Source of the DNA: Chryseobacterium sp.
Lineage (GTDB): Bacteria > Bacteroidota > Bacteroidia > Flavobacteriales > Weeksellaceae
Direction of reading: 5' to 3'
DNA length: 64,000 bases
NCBI GenBank assembly: GCA_031277615.1
Contig: JAITMC010000026.1
Location: forward strand, 1 to 64,000
The translations under genes and the position numbers were made by a program. Under the pieces are notes generated by a model. It saw only the letters and a program-made list of their open reading frames with translations. It ran no database searches and was not told the origin of the DNA. Shown here in pieces: positions 27,599-36,100 of the stretch (the first letter of the stretch is position 1; each line of letters opens with the position of its first letter).

Positions 27599-28786
27599 CT
27601 ATTTCGACATCTTTAATCGATAATTGATTAACACGGCAATGATAAAATAAAAGCCTGCCGTAAGCCATAACTGGCCCCATAAATCGGTGATATCGCCCAA
27701 TCTTGCCTGAAACTGGCTCAGACAAAGGAATCCACGGGCTCCTAATGTAGAAGGAAAAACATAGGCAAGCACCTTTACCCATTCAGGAAAAGCTGCTACA
27801 GGCCAGGAAATTCCCGTAAGAAAAACAGCCGGAGTAGATATAAATGTTACCGACATGGCGGCATCTTCTCTTCTTTTAAAAATTCCCATCAATGAAAACC
27901 CCAGGAAGATAACCGCAAGAAAGAAAGGGATGAGGTATACGATCACACTCCAGTAGCTGCTCCTGAAAGGCAGCTTAAAAACGGTAAAGGCAATACCGCA
28001 TATTGATGAAAACACGAGAATACACAGCAAAAGATAAGCTAATGCTCTGCCTATAAGTACCGGAATGATCCTGATATGAATGGATTCTGGAATGTTGTAC
28101 AATTTAAAATACTGATTCTTCTCCCGGAACGTCCCGCTCAGAACCCCGATAGATGTTAAAAGCAAAGTCTGTAAAACCACCAGATAAACTACCGGAAGAA
28201 GAAAGGTTCCGTAGCCGCCATAAGGATTGAAAACCGGCTTGGAAATAGCAGCCACCGATCTCCGCGAGCCTACACTGTTTTCATAGTTTAATCCGCTATG
28301 CAAGCTTTTATTGATTTCCAGCTGTGCATTGAATACGCCGGTCACAGAAGCGGCAGCACCGGCAACCGCTTTATTATGAAGCATATTGGAAGCATCACTG
28401 TACAATGACAGAGACGCCTGATAACCACGGGACAACTTTTGTTCAAAATCCTCGGGAATGACCAGAATACCAAATACTTTTCCTTCATGAAACTGTTTTT
28501 TGGCCTCGTTCATATCGGTAGATACCGAAAATACTTTTACCTGCTGGGTGGCATTCAGCATCCGGATAAGGTTTCTGCTCATGCTGCCTTTATCCAGATT
28601 GACTACGCTAATCGGAGTTTTTTCTATGATTTCCCCGTTATAAATGGAGCTATTTAAAAAAGCTACAATGAAAGTCATCACCAGAAAAGTACTCTTCAAC
28701 GCCTTATCGCTAAAAAAATGAAGCAGTTCTACCTGACAGGCACTGAACATGGCTCTGACCGCTCTGTACAATATATTATTCTTCAT
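27599..28786 (-). CDS. ABC-2 type transporter permease
   Basis: 395 residues. One membrane helix near residue 30, a large extracytoplasmic region (TPISVVNLDKGSMSRNLIR...), then five helices in the C-terminal half including SLMGIFKRREDAAMSV and PAVFLTGISWPVAAFPEW. This is the ABC2_membrane_3 layout of drug and lipid exporters such as YbhS/YbhR or YhhJ. It overlaps the end of the preceding permease gene by 11 bases. No ATP-binding protein gene is present in the run, so the energy source must be encoded elsewhere. Confidence 0.85.
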   Translation of the reverse strand: MKNNILYRAVRAMFSACQVELLHFFSDKALKSTFLVMTFIVAFLNSSIYNGEIIEKTPISVVNLDKGSMSRNLIRMLNATQQVKVFSVSTDMNEAKKQFHEGKVFGILVIPEDFEQKLSRGYQASLSLYSDASNMLHNKAVAGAAASVTGVFNAQLEINKSLHSGLNYENSVGSRRSVAAISKPVFNPYGGYGTFLLPVVYLVVLQTLLLTSIGVLSGTFREKNQYFKLYNIPESIHIRIIPVLIGRALAYLLLCILVFSSICGIAFTVFKLPFRSSYWSVIVYLIPFFLAVIFLGFSLMGIFKRREDAAMSVTFISTPAVFLTGISWPVAAFPEWVKVLAYVFPSTLGARGFLCLSQFQARLGDITDLWGQLWLTAGFYFIIAVLINYRLKMSK

Positions 28787-29948
28787 AGTGTCCTTTTTGC
28801 AATTGATAACTGAATTTTTTTAAGGAAAGCAAACCTATCAGGGCAAAAACAGCAAAACCAATGATATACGGCAGGGATTCTACCAGAGGCATTCCTTTGA
28901 TTGCCGTATTGATAAGCATCCTGGCATAGGATGAAAACGGAAATATCGAATCGAGAATCTTAATGGCTGTAGGCATCCCTTCCTGCGGAAACGTATATCC
29001 ACTGAAAGAAAACGCCAGCGAAGAATATCCGCCACCCGTTGCACATAAAGACCTGAAATCTTTACTGGTCGTTACAAAGAATATGGCTATCAGCTGATAA
29101 ACAACGATCAGGATCAGATTAAGCAGATACACATTCACTACCGGAGTATTGAGTGGAATGGCCAGATAGCCGAACAGATAGGCAGTCATCAGAAAAGCCA
29201 GTATGGAAAAAATAAAAGTATAAGGAAGGATCTTTCCGAAATAAGCTGCAATGACATTGTCACCGCTCAGGTTATACAATTGCCGCCCCTGATTGTACTT
29301 CAGAACACTTCCCAAAATATACAGAGTAGTGATCATCACTGTAAGCTGAAGCACCATTGGAAAAAACGACAGACAGAGATAATACGCATAATTCAGAAAA
29401 GGGTTGAATAAGGTATGTGACCGCATCACAACCGGCTGGATCATTTCTTTGGCCTGAAGTGGAGAAGAGCCTTTTTTCATAAGGACATTCACTTTGGCTG
29501 AGGCGGCAAAACCTCCCACGGCAGCATTAAAGCCTTTACTTACAATACCGGCAGGGGTCATATAGTGATTATTGACATACAACACCACCTGCACTATTTT
29601 TCCTTTGCTGATATCTTTTTGAAAATCATTGGGAATAATGACCAAACCGATCACTTTACTGGTCCGGATCAGCTTCAAACCTTCCTCCTCATTCTGGACC
29701 TCATGGGTAAAGTTTAAAGAAGAATTGGCCGAGATCTGCCTTTTAAGTTCTCTGGATACCGAGGTTTTATCTTCATCCAGAACGGCCAGAGGAAGCTTTC
29801 TAAGCACTCCGTCTCCAAAAATAGAAGCGTACAGGATAAAGATGACCACAGGAACACCCAACGTCCAGAGAATAATAGAAGGCTTTTTAATAATGGTTTT
29901 CCATTCTGTAAAAAATACCTTCCAGAAACCATTTTTCATTGTATTCAT
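28776..29948 (-). CDS. ABC-2 type transporter permease
   Basis: 390 residues, paralogous in layout to the following gene: an N-terminal helix (KPSIILWTLGVPVVIFILYAS), a periplasmic domain with KLPLAVLDEDKTSVSREL, and five C-terminal helices with FSFSGYTFPQEGMPTAIK. Together the two would form the membrane channel of an HlyD/TolC-linked exporter. It starts nine bases after the HlyD gene and overlaps the next permease by 11 bases, evidence of one transcript. Confidence 0.85.
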   Translation of the reverse strand: MNTMKNGFWKVFFTEWKTIIKKPSIILWTLGVPVVIFILYASIFGDGVLRKLPLAVLDEDKTSVSRELKRQISANSSLNFTHEVQNEEEGLKLIRTSKVIGLVIIPNDFQKDISKGKIVQVVLYVNNHYMTPAGIVSKGFNAAVGGFAASAKVNVLMKKGSSPLQAKEMIQPVVMRSHTLFNPFLNYAYYLCLSFFPMVLQLTVMITTLYILGSVLKYNQGRQLYNLSGDNVIAAYFGKILPYTFIFSILAFLMTAYLFGYLAIPLNTPVVNVYLLNLILIVVYQLIAIFFVTTSKDFRSLCATGGGYSSLAFSFSGYTFPQEGMPTAIKILDSIFPFSSYARMLINTAIKGMPLVESLPYIIGFAVFALIGLLSLKKFSYQLQKGHYEE

Positions 29949-29957
29949 CTTGGTGGA

Positions 29958-30959
29958 TTATAAGGTTACAGAAGGGATGAGAACACTCATTCCCGGACGG
30001 AATCCCTCAATTTTCCGGGTAGGGTAGGCTTTGATTTTAAATGTTCTCATATCAAATCCTCCTTTGGTCTTGGTAGCGGTCCATGTGGCAAAATCACCCA
30101 ACGGAGCAATATACTTTACCTGAAGTTCAATTTTTTTATTGTTAAGGGCAGGAACAACGCCTTCAAATTTGCTGTTCATCCTGAAATTATTCATGTGGTC
30201 TTCCCGGATATTGAGTACCACCCAGATGTCATTAAGGTCTACCAGTGTTACCACCGGATAACCTGCATTCACCAGCTCACCCGGATTAGGAAAATACTGA
30301 TTGATTTCACCGTCTGCCGGAGCCAGAATATTAATTTCGTCACGATATACATTCACTTCTTTTACTGCACCTTCCGCCTGTCTCATGGTAGCAGCGGAAG
30401 CATTTTTATCTTCTGTTCTGGCTCCGTTTTTGGCCAGCAGATAATTGCTGTAAGCAGCTTTTTCCTGTTCCCGTGATGCATTTCTCTGCCCTTTTGCTTC
30501 ATCTCTTTTTTGTGCCGGAACTACTTTTTCCTGATACAGATTTTCCATTCTTTTGTAAGTGGTTTCTGCCAGATCGGCTGCGGCTTTGGCCTGCTGCCAG
30601 GTATTGAAGGCTCCCTGTACCTGTTCGTACCGGGTCCCGTTCAGGGCTTTATCATATTGAGCAGTCGCAGCTTCTTTTGCCGATTGCGCCTGAATCAGCT
30701 TGGCATCCAGTTCAGGGCTGGATAGAACAGCCAGCAGCTGCCCTTTTTTTACCGTCTGTCCTTCCATAGCCTTTTTACTTTCCAGTCTTCCGGTTACTTT
30801 AGGGGCAACATGGATTTCAGTAGCTTCGGCCTGACCCTGTAAATAATCCTGGGTCGGGCTGGTAAGAAAATAAACGGATACAGCAGCGATCGCCCCGAAT
30901 ATTAATATGGTGATGAGGATATTAACGAATGTAACTGATTTTTTCTGGTTCGTTGCCAT
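29958..30959 (-). CDS. HlyD-family periplasmic adaptor (membrane fusion protein)
   Basis: 333 residues. A single N-terminal helix (VNILITILIFGAIAAVSVYFL) anchors it in the inner membrane. EIHVAPKVTGRLESKKAMEG and VKKGQLLAVL form the first half of the lipoyl-like hybrid motif. A long coiled coil rich in Ala, Gln and Lys spans about 85-200, and APADGEINQYFPNPGELVNAG is the second lipoyl half. It connects the inner-membrane permeases to the TolC-like channel. The gene follows the TolC-like gene after 29 bases. Confidence 0.9.
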   Translation of the reverse strand: MATNQKKSVTFVNILITILIFGAIAAVSVYFLTSPTQDYLQGQAEATEIHVAPKVTGRLESKKAMEGQTVKKGQLLAVLSSPELDAKLIQAQSAKEAATAQYDKALNGTRYEQVQGAFNTWQQAKAAADLAETTYKRMENLYQEKVVPAQKRDEAKGQRNASREQEKAAYSNYLLAKNGARTEDKNASAATMRQAEGAVKEVNVYRDEINILAPADGEINQYFPNPGELVNAGYPVVTLVDLNDIWVVLNIREDHMNNFRMNSKFEGVVPALNNKKIELQVKYIAPLGDFATWTATKTKGGFDMRTFKIKAYPTRKIEGFRPGMSVLIPSVTL

Positions 30960-30988
30960 TGTAATAAATTTTAGTGAGTTATGTTTTT

Positions 30989-32335
30989 TTAATTCGTGTT
31001 TTGCATATAATCACTGCTCATGCCGCAGATTTCAAACAGCTTGGCGAGGTTGGAGTCGTAATCGGTATAGGCTTTCAGCTGTTCTATTTTTTTTCCCGAA
31101 AGATCCAGTTCAGCATCAATCACATCGGTAGAGGTAGACATCCCTTCTGCAAAAGAGGTTTTCCGTATTCTTACCAGCTCTTTGGCAAGGGTGATCGACT
31201 GATCCAGGGCCACGATCTGTTCTTTTGACTTTTTGAGCTCGTTGTACAGCTTTTCAACATAGGTTTTAATGTCGGTCTGAAGCTTTTCCCTGGACATTTC
31301 GATGCTCTCCTTTTCGCTTTTTGCTGCCAGGATCTTGTTCTTTCTTCCGAAACCGTCAAAAAGATCATAGGTTACCATCACCCCCACGGTTAAAGGATTC
31401 TTTACCAAAGGATAATTATGGGAGGCGATGATCTTCTGCCCGGTTAAGGCAACATTCGGAAGATAATTGGCTTTTTCTGCATTGATCCCTTCCTGGGCGA
31501 TTTTCTCCAGAAGTTTTAATTTTTGGATCTGTGCATAATTGGAAACAGCCTTTTCTTTATATTCGTTCAGAGAATCCATTTTTTCCTCAAGAAAAAAAAC
31601 AGAGGTAAGGGTGAACTCTTCTTCAGTTTCCAGAGTAGCCGCAAGGGCAGTTTTTGCGAGCTGAAGATCTTTTTTAGCCGCTAATAGCTGTCTTTCAGCT
31701 TCCGCTACTGCTACTTTTGCCTGTAGAACCTCAACACCGGCCACAATGCCGTTCCTTTCCAGTTTCAGGGCATTGGATAAATGAACGTTCATTACTTCCA
31801 GCACATTTTCTTTTACAGTAACAGCTTCTTCAGCCAGTTTGGTGTTGAAATAGCGGTTAGCCAGCTCTGAAATCAGACCTTGTTCAGCATTGGTTTTGTC
31901 TACCCGGGCGATCTCGGAGTTAATTTTTGCCGTATTAATGGCCGCTCTTATTTTTCCCCCTGTATAAATTGGCCAGCTCATCGATATTCCTCCGAAGACC
32001 ATATCTTTTTTCTGAAGAGAAAAATTCCAGTCACCCAGAATAGCGGGGGAAGGAAGCTCAAGAAGGGCTCCAAGCTGGTCTCTTTTACCATTCAGATTAA
32101 GCCTTGATGCCTTGTCGGAATAGGTCCCGGTTCCAAATGCTTTAAAATGAGGAAAAAGTAAGCTTTGTGAAGCCTTTATCTTGTAATGGGAAAGCTCTAT
32201 TTTTTTATCATTAATTTTTACCTCGATATTTTTTTCCATCATCATATTTCTGGCTTCGGAAAAACTGAGCGCAGACTGGGCGTGTAAGCAGGTTGCTCCG
32301 GAAAATACCATGATAAACTTTACCAATAGTTTCAT
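30989..32335 (-). CDS. TolC-family outer membrane efflux protein
   Basis: About 448 residues from ATG 32335, chosen because the signal peptide (MKLLVKFIMVFSGATCLHAQ) starts there; an in-frame ATG lies 24 bases upstream. Two long helical repeats, as in the TolC periplasmic tunnel, are visible, including GEKI-type segments NAEQGLISELANRYFNTKLA and TDIKTYVEKLYNELKKSKEQ. It would form the outer-membrane exit duct for the HlyD/ABC-2 system that follows. A 15-base palindrome lies about 35 bases upstream and may be its operator. Confidence 0.9.
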   Translation of the reverse strand: MKLLVKFIMVFSGATCLHAQSALSFSEARNMMMEKNIEVKINDKKIELSHYKIKASQSLLFPHFKAFGTGTYSDKASRLNLNGKRDQLGALLELPSPAILGDWNFSLQKKDMVFGGISMSWPIYTGGKIRAAINTAKINSEIARVDKTNAEQGLISELANRYFNTKLAEEAVTVKENVLEVMNVHLSNALKLERNGIVAGVEVLQAKVAVAEAERQLLAAKKDLQLAKTALAATLETEEEFTLTSVFFLEEKMDSLNEYKEKAVSNYAQIQKLKLLEKIAQEGINAEKANYLPNVALTGQKIIASHNYPLVKNPLTVGVMVTYDLFDGFGRKNKILAAKSEKESIEMSREKLQTDIKTYVEKLYNELKKSKEQIVALDQSITLAKELVRIRKTSFAEGMSTSTDVIDAELDLSGKKIEQLKAYTDYDSNLAKLFEICGMSSDYMQNTN

Positions 32336-32369
32336 TGCAGTTATTTTATAATTAATCAATTTTAATCGG

Positions 32370-32384
32370 ACAATGAATCATTGT
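32370..32384. promoter_or_regulatory. Palindrome upstream of the efflux operon, candidate operator
   Basis: ACAATGA-A-TCATTGT is a perfect 15-base palindrome 35 bases before the TolC-like start codon. A TetR- or MarR-type repressor could bind such a site. No repressor gene is adjacent, so this is inference. Confidence 0.35.
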
Positions 32385-32739
32385 AAATAGAGAACTGTAT
32401 TCTTATATGTCTTGATAATGAAATAACAGATTTTTTCTGCAGGGCCATATCCCGGTCGGGGATCATACAATGTAAATTCTTTACCGTAAAGCCGGCATTT
32501 ATCTTTTATAAATAATAGTTGATGATCCGTATTTTTAACAGTTATTATTTAACAATCGATCAATGGTGCTAAATTATCATTGATTTAAGGATAACAGCTT
32601 ATTTGAAAGTAGCTTAATGTAGTCCGAAAGTATCTTTGTTCCGAAAGGCATCCGGGAACAGATAAAAAGTATTGCTAATAATAAGAGCCTGTTTAATTTT
32701 TATTTAAAGAAAAACGTGTACATGATTATCAGTCTTTGG

Positions 32740-32955
32740 GGTTCTTTTAGCTTCGTTGAACCTTGAATTTGGGATTAAAAAAATTCCCACAGAATACACG
32801 AATTTCACGGATGTTTGTGTATATTTTCTTTTGCAGATTTTACTGATGAAGTTTTATGCTTATCAATAAGCTTCGGCGAATCAACGGAGTTGATTCCCAC
32901 TTTGCCCCCTAAAAATCAACGGTATTTTTCTTAAACTTTGTGTGGTAAAAAAACA
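32740..32955. repeat. Copies of two dispersed intergenic repeats
   Basis: The 740-base gap 32360-33099 has no gene. Positions 32781-32850 hold a copy of family A (CCCACAGAATAC, TTTCACGGATGTTTG and TTTTGCAGATTTT in order), also found at 40910-41000 and 41075-41150. Positions 32871-32952 hold family B (CTTCGGCGAATCAACGGAG, with GAATCAAC GGA GTTGATTC forming a hairpin, then AACTTTGTGTGGTAAAAA), also found at 62571-62656. Confidence 0.7.
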
Positions 32956-33089
32956 TCATCAGTACATCATCTTCATTCTTGAAGAATATGATTAAGATAA
33001 AGATTTTGAATGTTCTACAAAAATTAAATTTAGAAACTTAAACAAGCTCTAAGGAATATAAAATCAGACTGTCGGAAAAGGGAATAAAA

Positions 33090-33116
33090 AAAGCAGAGAT
33101 CAGTTCTCTGCTTTTT
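33090..33116 (-). terminator. Terminator overlapping the end of the MFS gene
   Basis: On the minus strand GCAGAGA ACTGA TCTCTGC followed by TTTTTTTA forms a classic terminator. Its 5' arm encodes the last codons of the exporter and its loop holds the TGA stop, so coding and termination signals overlap. Confidence 0.8.
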
Positions 33117-34314
33117 CTTTTTTTACGGCCTGGTTCATCGTGAGGATAATCCCCAGAAGGAAGAGGGCAATAATCAGATAGCGCCAGGAGAGGCCGCTTT
33201 GATCGGTAACGGTTCCGCTTACGGAAATAATAAAGCTGGTGACCGAGGTGATCACATATACAAGTCCTCCCATGAGACCTCCGGCGGTTCCTGCATTTTT
33301 AGGAAAGTACAGCATACTCGTCGTAAAGAATGAGGTAAACAGAATTCCTGAACAGATATGAATGAAGAACGCAAAAGGTACCATGATGAAAAGGCTCTGT
33401 GTAAAACTGCTCGTGATAATGAGTCCGGCAATCAGAATCAGCTGAAGAATAATAGGCTGTAAAATTCTTTCCTTAAAATCAAGCTTAAGTCTGCGCTTTC
33501 CTATAAAACCGCCGATCATCCATGAAAATCCAAGAATCAGCGTACAGTATCCGATCACTACCGGAGTGAAATGAAATGTATTCTCAATAATAAAAGGTCC
33601 GGTAATATTGAACAGCATCACAATGGAATAGCTGAGTCCCAGAATAATAATTCCCAGCATAAAAATACGGTTCTTCAGCATCATCTTATACAGGCTGATA
33701 TTCTCTGAAAGATCCTGCTTTTTCTTCTGAGGAAGGCTTTCCCCGCTGAAAAACCATTCAAAGAGGAACAGAATTCCCGCATACAGCGCCAGGAAATGGA
33801 AATTAGCATGCCAGTTGAACATTTTTTCAAGATAACCGCCCAGAAAAGGAGCCAGGATAGGACCGCAGGACCATGTAATGGTGAAATAGCTCAGATAATG
33901 TTTCACTTTTTCCGAGTCATAAATATCTACAAATATAGCCCGGGTAGCCACAACAAGAACAGAGACGGCCATTCCCTGAAGGATCCGCAGAAGGCAGATC
34001 AGGAAAATACTGTCCGTCATGGTGATCAGGATGCTGCTTATAATCAGCAGGAATAAAGCCAGCAATTTCGGGCGGTAACGGCCGATGCTGTCCAGGATTC
34101 CTCCTACAAACAGCTGAGAGATTCCGTAGCTTAGCAGATAGGAGGTTAAAGTAATCTGAATATCTTTTTCAGAAACCTGCATTTCCTTGGCCATGGAAGG
34201 GAAGGAAGGGAGGTAAATATCTGTGACAAACCCCGAAAGCGGAATCGACACAAAAGCCATGATCGTTATTAATCTGATGCGTTTCTCAGATGCTTCTTTC
34301 ATCAACATAATCAT
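33100..34314 (-). CDS. MFS multidrug exporter, Bcr/CflA type
   Basis: 404 residues with twelve hydrophobic helices. GFVTDIYLPSFPSMAKEM in the first loop is the Bcr/CflA signature, and LRILQGMAVSVLVVATRAI in helix 4 and GRYRPKL after helix 2 are MFS drug:H+ antiporter motifs. It would expel drugs such as chloramphenicol or other small molecules by proton exchange. Alternative in-frame ATGs lie 6 and 12 bases inside. It starts 83 bases after an AraC-family gene on the same strand, which may regulate it. Confidence 0.88.
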   Translation of the reverse strand: MIMLMKEASEKRIRLITIMAFVSIPLSGFVTDIYLPSFPSMAKEMQVSEKDIQITLTSYLLSYGISQLFVGGILDSIGRYRPKLLALFLLIISSILITMTDSIFLICLLRILQGMAVSVLVVATRAIFVDIYDSEKVKHYLSYFTITWSCGPILAPFLGGYLEKMFNWHANFHFLALYAGILFLFEWFFSGESLPQKKKQDLSENISLYKMMLKNRIFMLGIIILGLSYSIVMLFNITGPFIIENTFHFTPVVIGYCTLILGFSWMIGGFIGKRRLKLDFKERILQPIILQLILIAGLIITSSFTQSLFIMVPFAFFIHICSGILFTSFFTTSMLYFPKNAGTAGGLMGGLVYVITSVTSFIISVSGTVTDQSGLSWRYLIIALFLLGIILTMNQAVKKEKAEN

Positions 34315-34397
34315 TCATTTTTTACGATACAAAAGTAATTCAGGAATGCGTCGGTTGAATTTTAAAAGACAAAGTAAAAATTACAAAAATCAAATAA

Positions 34398-35312
34398 TCA
34401 CAAAGCGTTCTTAAATTTCAGCGGCGACACATCGGCATACTTTTTAAAGAAATTGTTGAAATGGGAAGGCTGATCAAATCCAAGGGTGTAGCCGATTTCT
34501 GCAATATCCCAGTTGGTATATTTCAGCAGGCTTTTGGATTCCTCAAACATTCTTTCCTTAATGATCTGTGTGGTCGTAAGCTGGGTTACCGATTTTACCG
34601 AAGAATTTAAATGGTTCACATGCACATTCAGATGATCTGCAAAATCAGAGGCGGTTTTCAGAGCCAGGGGATAGGCAGGGGAGTCCAGGGGAAACTGTTT
34701 GTTGAGCAGTTCATCGAATAAACGATAGAGCCTGATATTGGCCGGAAGCTCATTGGGATTGATGTCGTCCACCCTGTTTTCCAATGCCAGATGCAGAACG
34801 GAAGCCAGATGGCTTTTAATACTGCTGCAACGGAACGGATAAGCCGAATTATTCATCCGGTAGATCTGATCAAAGTAAAGTGTAGCCAGCTGAGTCTGTT
34901 CTTCGGTTAAAAAAACAACCGGCTTACTCCATTCCTTGAACAGCGAAGTTTTCTTGAACAGGTTGAATTCAGAATTTCCATTAAAAAATTCCTGGTTGAA
35001 AAGACAGAAATAGCCTTCCTGAAAATCCCCGTCACATTCCCATGAATACGGAATACTGGGTGAAGGAAAGAACAGGGCCGGCCGGTCGATATACAGTTGA
35101 TGAGCTCCATAATGAATCGTCCCTTTTCCGATGATAAAACTGATCTTGTAATAATCACGGCGGTTGTAAGGGCTTTTGAAACTGCAGTATTTCCGCATGG
35201 AGATGTTGAAGTGTGATTTTCCGGTCACAAAATCTTCCGTGTCAAACATTTTGATCTGGTCTTTCCGGATGCGTCTGTAATAATCTTCGATGGTTTCCAG
35301 CTGATCACTCAT
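34398..35312 (-). CDS. AraC-family transcriptional regulator
   Basis: 304 residues. An N-terminal cupin-like sensor (KISFIIGKGTIHYGAHQLYI, PALFFPSPSIPYSWE) is followed by a C-terminal pair of helix-turn-helix motifs: HLNVHVNHLNSSVKSVT and WDIAEIGYTLGFDQPSHFNN with FFKKYADVSPLKFK. It belongs to the AraC/XylS family. It lies just upstream of, and on the same strand as, the Bcr/CflA exporter gene, so control of that exporter is a reasonable inference. Confidence 0.88.
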   Translation of the reverse strand: MSDQLETIEDYYRRIRKDQIKMFDTEDFVTGKSHFNISMRKYCSFKSPYNRRDYYKISFIIGKGTIHYGAHQLYIDRPALFFPSPSIPYSWECDGDFQEGYFCLFNQEFFNGNSEFNLFKKTSLFKEWSKPVVFLTEEQTQLATLYFDQIYRMNNSAYPFRCSSIKSHLASVLHLALENRVDDINPNELPANIRLYRLFDELLNKQFPLDSPAYPLALKTASDFADHLNVHVNHLNSSVKSVTQLTTTQIIKERMFEESKSLLKYTNWDIAEIGYTLGFDQPSHFNNFFKKYADVSPLKFKNAL

Positions 35313-35474
35313 AAGATTGAAATTATAAAAATCAAAGATACGTAAATAGAGTGAAACTGAAGGCTAAAAGTTTTTAAGCCTCCTGTCAAGAGAAAAATAT
35401 GTCACTTGTTCCCGGATTTTTTAAATGGGTTGCGAATTCATTCTTCCATCATCCCTTTTACAGCTTCTATTACC

Positions 35475-35978
35475 TCAGATCTCAATGGTTAATACCGATG
35501 AAGGAAGCTGAAAAGGTCCTGCTTTGGCATCTGCCACTACTTTGAAACCTGCTTCCTTTAAAAACTCCAATAACGGATCATGTGCCAGCATATTGATCCA
35601 TATCACATCCGTAAAGCTTGCCGCTGATCTGCATTTTTTCCATAATGACTGTCTCGTTTCCGGTGAATCATATTCCGGAAGAATTACAAAACTGATTTCC
35701 GTGCTTCTTTTCCCGTCAGTAATTCCTGGATATACGGAACCGCTTTTAATGATGCTGTAGCCCACCGGTTTCTGGTCTGCATAGGTCATGATAAGCTGAT
35801 TGGAAAGATCATTCAGATCGTTGATCATCTTGCGCGGATCTATTTTTTCAATATAATGCCTGATGTCTTCTTCAGAAACAAAGTCCCTGTGCTGCGTATA
35901 CACCGAAGAATCGATGATGGATATAAGATCAGAAATTCCCTCTTCAGAACCTACTGTAAATTTTGAAATGATCTCCAT
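35475..35978 (-). CDS. GNAT-like acetyltransferase
   Basis: 167 residues. The order of elements (a helical N-terminus, QLIMTYADQKPVGYSIIKSG, RSTEISFVILPEYDS, then FTDVIWINMLAHDPLLEFLKEAGFK) follows the GNAT fold, in which a central strand precedes the acetyl-CoA site and the last helix-strand closes it. The acetyl-CoA P-loop (Q/RxxGxG/A) is not conserved, so activity is uncertain. It is divergent from the MocR regulator gene across a 122-base region with three GTACAG sites and may be that regulator's target. Confidence 0.55.
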   Translation of the reverse strand: MEIISKFTVGSEEGISDLISIIDSSVYTQHRDFVSEEDIRHYIEKIDPRKMINDLNDLSNQLIMTYADQKPVGYSIIKSGSVYPGITDGKRSTEISFVILPEYDSPETRQSLWKKCRSAASFTDVIWINMLAHDPLLEFLKEAGFKVVADAKAGPFQLPSSVLTIEI

Positions 35979-36022
35979 GCGTCTTTTTTATTCAAAATTA
36001 GAAGATTATTCCATTCAAAAGG

Positions 36023-36083
36023 GGTACAGTTGAGTTAAATTTAACCGGTACAGCTGTTAATTTTTTAAATTTGTGCAGTACAG
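36023..36083. promoter_or_regulatory. Three GTACAG direct repeats and a -7 box in the MocR/GNAT divergent region
   Basis: GGTACAG at 36023-36029 and 36047-36053 and AGTACAG at 36077-36083 are direct repeats 24 and 30 bases apart. TAAATTTG at 36066-36073 matches the TAnnTTTG -7 box for the rightward MocR gene, so the third repeat lies at the likely transcription start. Directly repeated sites are usual for MocR regulators, and autoregulation is inferred. Confidence 0.5.
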
Positions 36084-36100
36084 TTTTAAAAGAAGCGACG

